Source: an uncultured Oscillospiraceae bacterium (GTDB taxonomy: Bacteria > Bacillota > Clostridia > Oscillospirales > Acutalibacteraceae). From it: a stretch of DNA of 62,176 nucleotides. Both the position numbers and the translations under genes were made by a program. Shown here piece by piece: positions 32,402-41,424 of this stretch. The DNA is taken from NCBI GenBank assembly GCA_905192745.1, contig CAJJLZ010000016.1, forward strand, positions 1 through 62,176, written 5' to 3'. The notes beneath the pieces were generated by a model. That model was not told the origin of the DNA. It searched no databases and worked only from the letters and a program-made list of their open reading frames with translations. The stretch's first letter is position 1. Each line of letters opens with the position of its first letter.

Positions 32402-33081
32402 ACGGTCAGCACCTCGTCCCCTGCGATCCGGCCGTCCTCAATGCGGAGAATCCGGTCGGCCTGGAGCGCGATGTTTTCGTCGTGGGTGATGACGATCAGC
32501 GTCTGGTTGAACTTTTTATTGTACAGCCGGAGCAGGTTGAGAATTTCCGCGCTGTTTTTGCTGTCCAGATTGCCGGTCGGTTCGTCCGCGAGCACCAGCG
32601 CGGGGGAGTTGATTAACGCCCGGCCGATGGATACCCTCTGCTGCTGGCCGCCCGAAAGCTCGTTCGGTAGGTGGGAGATGCGATGGCTCAGCCCCAGCGT
32701 GGTCAGCAGCTCCCGCAGTTGGGCGGTGTCCACCTTCCTTCCGTCCAGCAGGAGAGGCAGTGTGATGTTTTCTTCCACATTCAGCACCGGAATCAGATTG
32801 TAGAACTGGTAGATTAATCCGATCTGCCGGCGGCGGAAGACCGCCAGTCTGGTGTTGTCCAGAGAATACATGTCGGTTCCCTCGACATAAACCCTTCCGT
32901 TCGTTGGCCGGTCCACTCCGCCCAAAATGTGCAGCAGGGTGGATTTGCCGGAGCCGGAGGGGCCGATGATCGCCATGAATTCCCCCTTTTCCACGGTGAA
33001 GGATACGTCGTTCAGCGCCGCGACCGCGGTGTCTCCTTTTCCGTATACCTTGCTCAGATGCTCTACGCGCAGTATTTCCAT
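32398..33081 (-). CDS. ABC transporter ATP-binding protein (LolD/MacB type)
   Basis: 227 residues. Walker A GPSGSGKST, signature LSGGQQQRVSIGRAL, Walker B LVLADEPTGNLDSKN and switch His (VITHDE) are intact. ATG 33081 has AAGGA 7 nt upstream; the frame to 33258 covers the promoter and is rejected. It powers the FtsX permease encoded directly downstream. Confidence 0.95.
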   Translation of the reverse strand: MEILRVEHLSKVYGKGDTAVAALNDVSFTVEKGEFMAIIGPSGSGKSTLLHILGGVDRPTNGRVYVEGTDMYSLDNTRLAVFRRRQIGLIYQFYNLIPVLNVEENITLPLLLDGRKVDTAQLRELLTTLGLSHRISHLPNELSGGQQQRVSIGRALINSPALVLADEPTGNLDSKNSAEILNLLRLYNKKFNQTLIVITHDENIALQADRILRIEDGRIAGDEVLTV

Positions 33082-33127
33082 ACGTTTCGTTCCTTTCGCT
33101 TCGGCCGCCGGCCGTTTTCTGTCGTTC

Positions 33128-33182
33128 AGTATACCTGCGCGAAGTGACGTCCCGGTGACGGAAACGGTGACAAAATTGTCAC
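33128..33182 (-). promoter_or_regulatory. exporter promoter with GTCAC repeats (response regulator site?)
   Basis: Minus-strand TATACT (33128-33133) lacks a -35 consensus. Upstream are three direct GTCAC repeats (33144-33148, 33155-33159, 33167-33171) spaced 11-12 bp, and an inverted GTGACA/TGTCAC pair (33167-33182). Direct repeats at one helical turn near a weak -35 suit an OmpR-type activator such as the regulator encoded 1.2 kb upstream. Confidence 0.6.
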
Positions 33183-33300
33183 AGCGGCCCCGGCGCATCC
33201 CGCGGAACAGAGGGGCTGCAAAACGGCAGGGCCGAAAAACCGGCGCCTGCCGCAGCAAGCCGGGAAACGGCCCGCAGAACGCTGTCGGAGACCGGCGGCG

Positions 33301-34311
33301 CTATATGACCGTCTTATACATCCGGATGCGGAAGAGCGTGCCCTTTCCCGGTTCGCTGACCGCCGTGATTTCCCCGCCCTGCCGGGTGAGGATGCTTTTG
33401 GCCATGGCCAGCCCGATCCCCACGCTGTCTTCTCCGGCGTTTTTTCCACGGTAGAAGCGGGTGAAAATATGGGGCAGGTCGCTTTTGTCGATTCCCTCGC
33501 CGGTATCCTGAATCCGGATTTCGGCATAGAGCGGGTTGTCGCTCCATTCCACCCGCACCCCGCCGCCGGGCGGGGTGTGTTCGACGCAGTTCTTTATCAC
33601 GTTGAGCAGCGCCTCCGCCGTCCAGCCGAAATCTCCCGGGAAGAAGGCATCGTCCGGCCCGTCCAGCGTAAGCGTCTGCTCCTTGAGCTCCGCCGGAATT
33701 CGAAGGGGCTCGGCGGCCTTTTCGGTCAGAGAGCGGATAGATACCCTTTCCCGCTTCATTTCCACCGTTCCCACGTCCAGCTTGGAGAGCTTGAGCAGGG
33801 AGGAGACCAGCCACTGAATCCGTTCCAGCTGAGCGGAAAGCCGGGCCGTGAATTCTTCCCGTTTTTCGGGGGGAAGGCTGCCGTCCCGCAGAAAGTCCGC
33901 CATCATCAGCATGGAGGTCAGCGGCGTCTTGAGCTGATGGGAAATATCCGACATCGCGTCCGCGAGCTGGAGCTTTTCTTTTTTCAGCAGCTCGTTGTAT
34001 TCCGCCAGCTTGGTGGTTACTTTGTAAATCTCGCTTTTCAGAATGCTGAGTTCTCCTTCGGCGTTGTCCCGCACGTCCAGTTCGTATTCCCCGGCGCTGA
34101 TCCGGGCAAGATAATCAGCCAGCCGGGCGAGCTGCCGGTATTTCCAGTACTGGAACCCAAGGGCGGCCAGCGACACGGCGGCGCCGGACAGCCCGGCGGC
34201 CGCGGCCGTCCCCGCCCCGCCGGCGAGCCCGCCGATCAGCGCGGCCGTCAGGGAAAGAAACAGCAGGACGCCCGCACAGCAGCGGACTTCCAGATTGCGG
34301 AGAAAATGCAT
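33301..34311 (-). CDS. sensor histidine kinase
   Basis: 336 residues. Two hydrophobic segments lie within residues 10-55 with almost no external loop, as in intramembrane-sensing kinases. A HAMP-like stretch leads to the H-box SDISHQLKTPLTSM (phospho-acceptor His125). The ATPase domain has N box NVIKNCVEHTPPGG and G boxes DTGEGIDKSD and GIGLAMAKSIL. With the upstream regulator and downstream exporter it forms a BceRS/VncRS-like unit: the exporter likely takes part in sensing, which is inference from layout. Confidence 0.93.
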   Translation of the reverse strand: MHFLRNLEVRCCAGVLLFLSLTAALIGGLAGGAGTAAAAGLSGAAVSLAALGFQYWKYRQLARLADYLARISAGEYELDVRDNAEGELSILKSEIYKVTTKLAEYNELLKKEKLQLADAMSDISHQLKTPLTSMLMMADFLRDGSLPPEKREEFTARLSAQLERIQWLVSSLLKLSKLDVGTVEMKRERVSIRSLTEKAAEPLRIPAELKEQTLTLDGPDDAFFPGDFGWTAEALLNVIKNCVEHTPPGGGVRVEWSDNPLYAEIRIQDTGEGIDKSDLPHIFTRFYRGKNAGEDSVGIGLAMAKSILTRQGGEITAVSEPGKGTLFRIRMYKTVI

Positions 34312-34341
34312 GAAAAATGCCCCCTTTTTCCTCCGGCCCGT

Positions 34342-35061
34342 TCAGCGGAGGGCGTCGATCCGGTATCCCATGCCCCGGACGGTCTGGATAATCCGCGGGT
34401 CCTGCGGGTCGTCCTCAATCTTCTCCCGCAGCCGCTTGATGTATACCGTCAGGGTGTTGTCGTTTACAAAATCGCCGGATACGTCCCAGATGCTTTCGAG
34501 CAGCCGGCTTCGGGAGAGCACCCGGCCCTCATTGTTGACAAGGGTCATCAGCAGCCGGTATTCCAGCGCGGTCAGGAACACATCCTGCCCCTTTTTGATT
34601 ACCCGTCCCTGGGCGGGGAAAATCTGAACGTTCCCATATTCCAGCGCATCTCCCGCGCTGCCGGCGGCTTTCCCCGCCCGCCGGAGAACGGTGCGGATGC
34701 GGGACAGCAGCTCCCGCACCCGGAAGGGCTTGACGATATAGTCGTCCGCCCCCATGTCCAGCCCCATGACCACGTTAACCTCGTCGTCCCGCGCGGTGAG
34801 AAAAATTACGGGAATATCTCCCCGCCGTTTGATTTCCCGGCAGATATCGTAGCCGCTCCCGTCCGGCAGAGTGAGATCCAGCAGGGCGAGGTCAAAGGCT
34901 TCCCGGTCCAGCGCGGCCAGGGCTTCGCGGACGGAGCCGCAGGGCACGGGGGTATATCCCTCCTGCGTCAGGGAATACTCCAGCCCAAGGGCGATCGCCC
35001 GGTCGTCCTCCACCAGCAGGAGCCGCTGGCTTTGCTGTCCTTCCAGCGCCTTATCCGCCAT
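34342..35061 (-). CDS. OmpR-family response regulator
   Basis: 239 residues from ATG 35061 (AGGAGG 7 nt upstream). The receiver has the acidic pair VEDD (19-20), phospho-acceptor Asp62 (LLDLTLPDGSG) and the conserved Lys (DYIVKPF). The C-terminal winged helix (LTALEYRLLMTLVNNEGRVL, then YIKRLREKIEDDP) binds DNA. The kinase gene starts 30 bp downstream. It probably acts at the GTCAC repeats before the exporter, and perhaps at its own promoter, where a GACAAATC inverted repeat is seen. Confidence 0.95.
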   Translation of the reverse strand: MADKALEGQQSQRLLLVEDDRAIALGLEYSLTQEGYTPVPCGSVREALAALDREAFDLALLDLTLPDGSGYDICREIKRRGDIPVIFLTARDDEVNVVMGLDMGADDYIVKPFRVRELLSRIRTVLRRAGKAAGSAGDALEYGNVQIFPAQGRVIKKGQDVFLTALEYRLLMTLVNNEGRVLSRSRLLESIWDVSGDFVNDNTLTVYIKRLREKIEDDPQDPRIIQTVRGMGYRIDALR

Positions 35062-35101
35062 ATCGTTTCCTCCTTTCGGAACTGTGTGCTTCTGTTCCGT
35101 C

Positions 35102-35152
35102 AGTGTAGCACATTCCCCGCCGGATGACAAATCATCGGGCGGAGGATTTGTC
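35102..35152 (-). promoter_or_regulatory. two-component system promoter with inverted repeat
   Basis: Minus-strand TTGTCA (35125-35130), 17-bp spacer, TACACT (35102-35107) with a TG extension. An inverted repeat GACAAATC/GATTTGTC (35126-35133 with 35145-35152) overlaps the -35 box, so a regulator could bind there. Confidence 0.7.
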
Positions 35153-35297
35153 GTCCGTCCGGTATCATGAGAAGAACAGCCGCTTCATATATCTTTAAAA
35201 GGCGGAAACAAGAGCGACAGACTTTTTATAAGCCTTGTCCCCTCCGCCGGAAAATCGGCGGGGGGAAGAACGGGGAAAAGGACAAAGGAGGATGCGT

Positions 35298-36155
35298 ATG
35301 CTGGCCGCGGTTTGCCTGACCGAAGCCCGCCGCCGCTGGCTCAGCCGACGGCGGCGGCCGCCCGAGGTGCGGGCGGAATTCGTGCCCGCGGGGAGCGGGC
35401 GGTATGTGAAAATCATCGCGGAAACCGGAAAAGACGGGGAACCGGACTGGGCGGCGGTCCGACGCGCGGCCGGACGGGAAGCGGGCCGTCTTCTTCTGCC
35501 GGATGGGCTGGTTCCGCCGCCCGATTCCCGGATTGGCCGGTTCGGGGGCGCTGCGCTGAACCGGCGGCTGATGGAAAACGCGGGGCTGGCCCTGCTGAAG
35601 GCGGTGGGAATGCATCCCCGGCTGGTTCAGGTCGGCGTTTATGATCCGCAGGGGGTCTGCCCTGAGCTTCCCCTGCGCTTTCTGCCGCTGGCGGCGGACG
35701 TGCGGGTGTTTACCGCCCGGCCCGACCGGTACGCCCGCGCCCGTTTTGTCGCGATGGAGCAGTTCGGCGCGGCGCTGACCGTGGCCGATACGCCTGCGGC
35801 GCTGTCGAGCAGCCTCCTCCTGCTTGCCCCGGACGGCCTGACGGACGCGGCCGGCCTTTCGCCGGCCAGAGGGCTGGCGCTGGTCGTATCTCCGCCGGGG
35901 ACGGCGTCCGGGCGGATCGCGGCGGCGGAAAAGGGGACGGCGGACGGCTACCGGCCCCGCGTACCGCCCGCTCTGGCGGCGGCCTGTCCTCCCGGCTGCG
36001 GAATCGAGAGCTTCCTCGCCGGGCTGTACGAGCTGAGCGGGGTAAAAGAGATTGCCGACGGCCCGCCCGAATTTCTGCGGATCGGCGGCCGCCGGATATC
36101 GCTGAAAGACGCGGCCTGGCGGCTGGCGGGGCTTGACATCGGCATAACGGTTTAG
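35298..36155 (+). CDS. conserved-looking protein of unknown function, Arg-rich
   Basis: 285 residues from ATG 35298, with GGAGG 6 nt upstream. The protein is rich in Arg, Ala, Gly and Leu. A region around residues 115-175 (VQVGVYDPQGVCPELPLRFL, then VRVFTARPDRY) alternates strands and helices like a Rossmann-type fold, without a clear nucleotide motif. No membrane segment or signal peptide is seen. I do not recognise the family. It lies directly before greA, whose -35 box is inside its last codons. Confidence 0.65.
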   Translation: MLAAVCLTEARRRWLSRRRRPPEVRAEFVPAGSGRYVKIIAETGKDGEPDWAAVRRAAGREAGRLLLPDGLVPPPDSRIGRFGGAALNRRLMENAGLALLKAVGMHPRLVQVGVYDPQGVCPELPLRFLPLAADVRVFTARPDRYARARFVAMEQFGAALTVADTPAALSSSLLLLAPDGLTDAAGLSPARGLALVVSPPGTASGRIAAAEKGTADGYRPRVPPALAAACPPGCGIESFLAGLYELSGVKEIADGPPEFLRIGGRRISLKDAAWRLAGLDIGITV

Positions 36156-36161
36156 TATAAT
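36133..36161 (+). promoter_or_regulatory. greA-lysS promoter
   Basis: TTGACA (36133-36138), 17-bp spacer, TATAAT (36156-36161): perfect consensus. The -35 lies inside the upstream gene and the -10 directly follows its stop codon. Confidence 0.88.
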
Positions 36162-36266
36162 AAACTCCATGCCCTCCGTGCGTCTTTTCGGCGGAGGCGG
36201 ACGGGCCGCCGCGGCCCTTAAAAACGCGAAAAAGCAGAAATGCGCTGAAGGAGAGACCGGTACGTT

Positions 36267-36740
36267 ATGAGTAAACAGACCGTTATCACGGACGAGGGCC
36301 TCAAACGCCTGGAAAGCGAGCTTGAAGAGCTCAAAGCGGTAAAACGAAAAGAAATTGCCGAGAAAATCAAAGTCGCGCTGTCCTTCGGCGACCTGTCCGA
36401 AAACAGTGAATACGATGAGGCGAAGAACGAGCAGGCGATCATCGAGGGCCGGATTGCCGAGATTGAAAACCAGCTTAAAAACGTCCGCGTCCTCGACGAA
36501 AGCGAACTGAATACCCAGATGATTCATATCGGCTCCCGCGTCCGGGTGCTGGATATGAGCGCGAACGAGGAGGAAACCTATCAGATCGTCGGTTCCACCG
36601 AGGCGGACCCGCTGGGCGGCCGTATTTCGGATGAATCGCCGGTGGGCAAAGCGATGCTCGGTCATGGGGCGGGCGACGTTGTCGAGGTGGAAATCCCGGC
36701 CGGGACCGTGAATTATAAGATTCTGGAAATCCTGAAATAA
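36267..36740 (+). CDS. greA: transcription elongation factor GreA
   Basis: 157 residues. GreA rescues backtracked RNA polymerase by stimulating transcript cleavage. An N-terminal coiled coil (LKRLESELEELKAVKRKEIA) bears the acidic tip (GDLSENSEYDEAKNEQ), followed by the FKBP-like domain (ISDESPVGKAMLGHGAGDVV). GGAGAG is upstream of the ATG. lysS follows, a common pairing in Bacillota. Confidence 0.97.
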   Translation: MSKQTVITDEGLKRLESELEELKAVKRKEIAEKIKVALSFGDLSENSEYDEAKNEQAIIEGRIAEIENQLKNVRVLDESELNTQMIHIGSRVRVLDMSANEEETYQIVGSTEADPLGGRISDESPVGKAMLGHGAGDVVEVEIPAGTVNYKILEILK

Positions 36741-36778
36741 CAGCGGATTTTGGGAAAGCAACCGGCCCTGCGCCGGAC

Positions 36779-36822
36779 GGGAGCGGGCGCGGTGACCTTT
36801 TCGGTCGCCCGCCCGCTTTGTC
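36779..36822 (+). terminator. GC-rich hairpin between greA and lysS
   Basis: GCGGGCGC...GGTGACC pairs with GGTCGCC...CGCCCGC around a TTTTC loop; the tail CTTTGTC is a poor U-run, so partial termination or processing is more likely than a full stop. Confidence 0.5.
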
Positions 36823-36869
36823 AAAGGAAGAAAAGGCGGGGTTTCCCGCATCAGGAAAGGAACGGTATT

Positions 36870-38378
36870 GTGGAGGAAAAGACAAACGGGGCGAATCCGT
36901 CGCCCGAGATGAGCGAGCAGGAGCTGACCGAGCTCCTGCAGATCCGGCGGGACAAGCTGTCCGCGCTGCGGGAAGCGGGGAAGGACCCCTATACGATCAC
37001 CAAATACGACGTGACGGCCCATAACCTCGATATCCGGGAAAAATTCGACGAGATGGAGAATCAGACGGTGCGCGTCGCGGGCCGGATGATGAGCCGCCGG
37101 ATCATGGGCAAAGCCAGCTTCATGGACCTGCGGGACGGCAGCGACCGTATGCAGGTATACGTCCGCCGGGACGACGTGGGCGAAGACGAGTACATGGATT
37201 TTAAAAAGTGGGATATTGGCGATATCCTCGGGGTGGAGGGCTTCGTGTTCCGCACCCAGAAGGGGGAAATCTCGGTCCATGCGCAGAAGATCGTTCTGCT
37301 GTCCAAGTCCCTTCTGCCCCTGCCGGAGAAATTTCACGGGCTGAAGGATACCGACGCCCGTTACCGCCAGCGGTATCTGGATCTGATTGTCAATCCCGAG
37401 GTGAAGGACACCTTCGTCAAGCGCAGCCGTATCCTGCGGGAAATCCGCGCGTTCCTCGACGGCCGCGGTTATCTGGAGGTGGACACCCCCATCCTGCTGC
37501 CGCTGGAAATCGGCGCGGCGGCCCGGCCCTTTGTGACCCACCATAACACGCTGGATATGGACATGTATCTGCGGGTGGAGACCGAGCTGGCGCTGAAGCG
37601 GCTGATCGTGGGCGGCTTCGACCGGGTATACGAGGTGGGCCGCATCTTCCGCAACGAGGGAATGGATACCCGCCACAATCCGGAGTTCACCAGCGTCGAG
37701 CTGTATCAGGCCTATACCGATTATAAGGGCATGATGGATCTGGTGGAGGATTTGTACAAGCATCTGGCCGAGTCGGTCTGCGGCGGCATGACGATCACCT
37801 GGCAGGGCCAGACCATCGATATGGGGCATTGGGAGCGGCTGACTATGGCGGAGGCCGTGAAGAAGTATGCCGGGGTGGACTATGCCGATTGGGCGACCGA
37901 CGAGCAGGCCCGCGCCGCCGCGAAGGAGAAGCACGTCGAGGTGCCCGCCGACGCGACGAAGGGCACGGTGCTGATCGAATTCTTCGACGCATATGTGGAG
38001 GATAAGCTGATCCAGCCTACCTTTATCTACGATTATCCGGTGGAAAACAGCCCTCTCGCCAAGAGAAAGCCGGAAGACCCGGCGTTCACCGAGCGGTTCG
38101 AATATTTTATCAACGCGATGGAATTCGGCAACGCGTTCAGCGAACTGAACGACCCGATCGATCAGAAGGAACGGTTCGAAAAGCAGGTGGCGGCCCGCAA
38201 GGCGGCCAACCCTGCCGATACCTGTCAGGTGGATTACGATTATGTGACCGCGCTGGAATACGGTCTCGCGCCCACCGGCGGTCTGGGCTTCGGTCTGGAC
38301 CGGTTGGTTATGCTGCTTACCGATTCGGATAGTATCCGGGACGTTTTGCTGTTCCCGACCATGAAGCCGAAGGCCTGA
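36870..38378 (+). CDS. lysS: lysyl-tRNA synthetase (class II)
   Basis: 502 residues from GTG 36870 (AAAGGA upstream); an extension to 36750 would cover the intergenic hairpin. The anticodon-binding OB domain (VRVAGRMMSRRIMGKASFMD) precedes the class II catalytic core with motif 2 (YEVGRIFRNEGMDTRHNPEF) and motif 3 (GLGFGLDRLVMLL). Lies in the greA operon. Confidence 0.97.
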   Translation: MEEKTNGANPSPEMSEQELTELLQIRRDKLSALREAGKDPYTITKYDVTAHNLDIREKFDEMENQTVRVAGRMMSRRIMGKASFMDLRDGSDRMQVYVRRDDVGEDEYMDFKKWDIGDILGVEGFVFRTQKGEISVHAQKIVLLSKSLLPLPEKFHGLKDTDARYRQRYLDLIVNPEVKDTFVKRSRILREIRAFLDGRGYLEVDTPILLPLEIGAAARPFVTHHNTLDMDMYLRVETELALKRLIVGGFDRVYEVGRIFRNEGMDTRHNPEFTSVELYQAYTDYKGMMDLVEDLYKHLAESVCGGMTITWQGQTIDMGHWERLTMAEAVKKYAGVDYADWATDEQARAAAKEKHVEVPADATKGTVLIEFFDAYVEDKLIQPTFIYDYPVENSPLAKRKPEDPAFTERFEYFINAMEFGNAFSELNDPIDQKERFEKQVAARKAANPADTCQVDYDYVTALEYGLAPTGGLGFGLDRLVMLLTDSDSIRDVLLFPTMKPKA

Positions 38379-38460
38379 GGCTGACGATACAGCCGCCGTC
38401 CCGTCCGTGCGGGGAAACGGCGGGCGATGAAACAACGCGCGGAGAAAGCGGGCAGATCCG

Positions 38461-39168
38461 ATGGCAAGAGAAATGTACCTGGTGGGTGTGAGCGAGGAGG
38501 AACTGCGGCCCGATCCCAAACCCGAAGGCCCGAAAACGCCGAAGGATAAGCTTTCCAACTTCTGGTATCATTACAAATGGCCGGTCATCATCGGCGGGAT
38601 TGTGCTGGTGTTTCTGGCCATCCTGATCGGCCAGATGGTAACAAGAGACGATCCGGACTATAATCTGGTTCTTGCCACTGAAAAATACGTCGATCAGGCG
38701 TCGGCTGATCGGCTGGCGGAGGAGCTTCAGGCATACGGCCGGGATCTGGACGGCGACGGTAAGGTGGAGGTGGCGGTGGAAACGCTCGTCACCGGAGACG
38801 CCACCCAGATGGGCATGGCGAACAAGACCAAGCTGATGGCCCACCTGTCCTCCGGGGACGTGATGTTCTTTGTTTTTGACAAAGCTTCCTATGAGGGAAC
38901 GATCGAACCTCAGCTCAAGGACGGCTATCAGTTCTTTACCGCTCTGGACGCAAACGTATCCGGCGTGGAAGGGGACGGGCTGTACTGGAACTGGAAGGAC
39001 GATCCCCTGCGTGGGCTGGAGGAACTGAGCGGCCTGCCAGAGAATCTGTACTTCGGGGTGCGGGACGCCACCGGTACTGCCGCCAGTCAAAAAAGCCAGC
39101 AGATGCACGCGGACTGCATGGAACTGCTGAATAATTTTCTGACCAAGACCACGCCGGCCGCGGAATAG
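38461..39168 (+). CDS. membrane-anchored protein of unknown function
   Basis: 235 residues. A short cytoplasmic N terminus rich in Pro/Lys/Glu leads to one membrane helix (about 42-60, VIIGGIVLVFLAILIGQMV) and an external domain of about 170 residues. That domain begins with YNLVLATEKYVDQASADRLA and has a binding-protein-like alternation of strands and helices, including DLDGDGKVEVAVETL. The spacing between GGAGA and ATG is long (14 nt), so the start is less sure. It lies between lysS and ilvD. Family not recognised. Confidence 0.68.
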   Translation: MAREMYLVGVSEEELRPDPKPEGPKTPKDKLSNFWYHYKWPVIIGGIVLVFLAILIGQMVTRDDPDYNLVLATEKYVDQASADRLAEELQAYGRDLDGDGKVEVAVETLVTGDATQMGMANKTKLMAHLSSGDVMFFVFDKASYEGTIEPQLKDGYQFFTALDANVSGVEGDGLYWNWKDDPLRGLEELSGLPENLYFGVRDATGTAASQKSQQMHADCMELLNNFLTKTTPAAE

Positions 39169-39224
39169 CGGAGGACGCGGAATACATACCGGGCGAATCC
39201 CGGAAAAGGAGTGTCGTATATAGT

Positions 39225-40886
39225 ATGCGAAGCGATTTGATGAAAGAAGGTCCGTCCCGCGCGCCGCACCGTTCCCTGCTGAAGGCGCTCGGCGTCACCG
39301 ACGCGGAGATGAAGCGCCCGTTTGTCGCGGTGGTCAGCTCGAAGAGCGACTACATCCCCGGCCACGCCCATCTGGACACCATCACCAAAGCCGTGGAAGC
39401 CGGTATCCGGAACGCGGGCGGCGTGCCGTTCACATTCAACACCATCGGTGTGTGCGACGGGTTGTCGATGAACCATAAGGGAATGAAATATTCCCTTTGT
39501 TCCCGCGAACTGATCGCCGATTCCATCGAGGTGATGCTCACCGCCCATCCGGTGGACGCGGTGGTCTTTATCCCGAACTGCGATAAAATTGTTCCCGGTA
39601 TGCTGATGGCGGCCTGCCGGATGAATCTTCCCTCTATCTTCGTCAGCGGCGGCCCGATGCTGCCCGGCCGGGACGGAAGCCGCCGGATCGGCCTGTCCGA
39701 AATGTTTGAGGCGGTGGGCAGCTATGCCAACGGCAAGCTGACCGAGGAGGAGCTGCACGGGCTGGAGGATACGGCCTGCCCCGGCTGCGGCTCCTGCTCC
39801 GGCATGTATACGGCGAACTCAATGAACTGCCTGACCGAGGCGATCGGCATGGCTCTTCCCGGCAACGGGACCATTCCGGCCGTCCACGCCGCCCGCGTCC
39901 GTCTGGCCAAGGAGACCGGCGAGCGGGTGATGGCTCTGCTGGAGCAGAATATCCGTCCGCTGGATATCCTGACCCCTGCCGCGTTTGAAAACGCGCTGCG
40001 GGCGGATATGGCGATCGGCTGTTCCTCCAACACGGTCCTGCACGTCACTGCTATTTCCTACGCGGCCGGCTGCCCGATCACCCTGTCCCAGATTGATGAG
40101 ATCGGGCGGAAAACCCCGCAGATCTGCAAGCTGAACCCGGCCAGTCAGGTGTTTATTACCGACCTGAACGAGGTGGGCGGTATTCAGGCCATGTTCAAGG
40201 AGCTGGACAAGGGCGGCCTGATCCACCGCGGCCTGCCCACCGTCAGCGGTACGGTGGCCGAACGGTTCCGCAACGCTCCCGACGCGGACGGCACGATTAT
40301 CCGCACCCTCGGCGACCCCTTCCGGAAGGACGGCGGCATCGCGATTCTGTTCGGTAATCTCGCGGAAGAGGGCGCCGTGGTGAAGCAGGGGGCGGTTAAG
40401 CCCTCCATGATGGTGCACAGCGGTCCGGCCCGGGTGTTTAACAGCGAGGAGGATGCGAACGAAGCCATTCTCGGCGGCAGGATTCATGCCGGCGATGTGG
40501 TGGTCATCCGGTATGAAGGCCCGAAGGGCGGCCCCGGTATGCGGGAGATGCTGTCCCCGACGGCGAACATCGCGGGCATGGGACTGGACGAAAGCGTCGC
40601 CCTCATCACCGACGGCCGGTTCTCCGGCGCGACCCGCGGCGCTTCCATCGGGCATATTTCGCCCGAGGCGGCGGCCGGCGGCCTGATCGCTCTGGTGGAG
40701 GACGGGGATATTGTCTCCATCGACATCCCGAACCGGAAGCTGGAGCTTCTGGTGGACGAGGCGGTCCTAGCCGCCCGCCGCGCGGCCTGGAAGGCCCCGG
40801 AGCAGCATCTCACCGGGTATGCCAGACGGTATGCCCAGCATGTGACCAGCGGCTCCACCGGCGCGGTGTTCGACGATATGCTGTAA
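39225..40886 (+). CDS. ilvD: dihydroxy-acid dehydratase
   Basis: 553 residues. The enzyme makes the 2-oxo acid precursors of valine, leucine and isoleucine and carries an iron-sulfur cluster. Cluster-type cysteines occur in FIPNCDKIVPGM and DTACPGCGSCSGMYTANSMN; the phosphate/Mg region GPKGGPGMREML and the C-terminal SGATRGASIGHISPEAAAGG are typical. AAGGAG lies 13 nt before ATG 39225; ATG 39240 is an alternative. No other branched-chain gene is adjacent. Confidence 0.97.
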   Translation: MRSDLMKEGPSRAPHRSLLKALGVTDAEMKRPFVAVVSSKSDYIPGHAHLDTITKAVEAGIRNAGGVPFTFNTIGVCDGLSMNHKGMKYSLCSRELIADSIEVMLTAHPVDAVVFIPNCDKIVPGMLMAACRMNLPSIFVSGGPMLPGRDGSRRIGLSEMFEAVGSYANGKLTEEELHGLEDTACPGCGSCSGMYTANSMNCLTEAIGMALPGNGTIPAVHAARVRLAKETGERVMALLEQNIRPLDILTPAAFENALRADMAIGCSSNTVLHVTAISYAAGCPITLSQIDEIGRKTPQICKLNPASQVFITDLNEVGGIQAMFKELDKGGLIHRGLPTVSGTVAERFRNAPDADGTIIRTLGDPFRKDGGIAILFGNLAEEGAVVKQGAVKPSMMVHSGPARVFNSEEDANEAILGGRIHAGDVVVIRYEGPKGGPGMREMLSPTANIAGMGLDESVALITDGRFSGATRGASIGHISPEAAAGGLIALVEDGDIVSIDIPNRKLELLVDEAVLAARRAAWKAPEQHLTGYARRYAQHVTSGSTGAVFDDML

Positions 40887-40935
40887 AACGCGATTATGCT
40901 TTGAATCCTGTGGGAAGACCTTCCCTGCGAGGTGT

Positions 40936-40963
40936 GCGGGCCGCCGTTGGCGGCCCGCCTTTT
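40936..40963 (+). terminator. ilvD terminator
   Basis: GCGGGCCGCC (40936-40945) pairs with GGCGGCCCGC (40949-40958), loop GTT, then CTTTTG. Confidence 0.88.
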
Positions 40964-41165
40964 GCGTCCCGGCATACGGGGCTGGAAGATCCCGCGAAAA
41001 ACCGTGTGTCCTTTTTGTATGCCGAGGGGAAGCGCTTTGAATGCAAAAAACTGGAAGGCGAAGGGAGGAAAACAGAGGATTCGCGAGCATATTCGAGCAT
41101 TTTCCATGATTTTGGGCCGTAAATTGCAAAAAAGTGAGCTTTTTTCAAAAAAATCCGAATAGTTA

Positions 41166-41194
41166 TTGACATTTCTCCAAAAAAAAACTATATT
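41166..41194 (+). promoter_or_regulatory. potABCD promoter
   Basis: TTGACA (41166-41171), 17-bp A-rich spacer, TATATT (41189-41194). Confidence 0.87.
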
Positions 41195-41200
41195 GATATC

Positions 41201-41424
41201 TGTTGCCTGAAACCGGGCAATGCATCTATTAAAAAAGAAGCGGAATCCGCGCACGCCGCAGTCAGACGGGCCAGCCCGGACATGATTGTGAAAAACCCTT
41301 TGCGGAGGGCGTTGTCAGAGAGACCGCGGTTTTACGCGTTCCGTGCCCCAGGGCCGGACGACGCAAAACTCCATGTCGGGTTCGGAAAGCGGGCCCGGTA
41401 TCGACCGCAAAGGGGGATGCATCT
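41201..41424 (+). other. long structured leader of potABCD
   Basis: About 220 nt lie between the promoter and potA. A hairpin TTGCCT/GGGCAA sits near the start (41203-41220). Further on, GCGTTGTC (near 41308) can pair with GACGACGC (near 41356), enclosing smaller hairpins. No known riboswitch motif is recognised. Bases 40964-41165 show nothing else. Confidence 0.5.

Noticed and set aside
35226..38558. 1110-codon open frame opposite greA-lysS
   Set aside because: Covers several genes with clear family motifs on the other strand and crosses their promoters; not coding.
41201..41424. T-box leader before potA (AGAGAG motif)
   Set aside because: No T-box sequence of the GGGTGG type and no terminator with antiterminator partner could be found.
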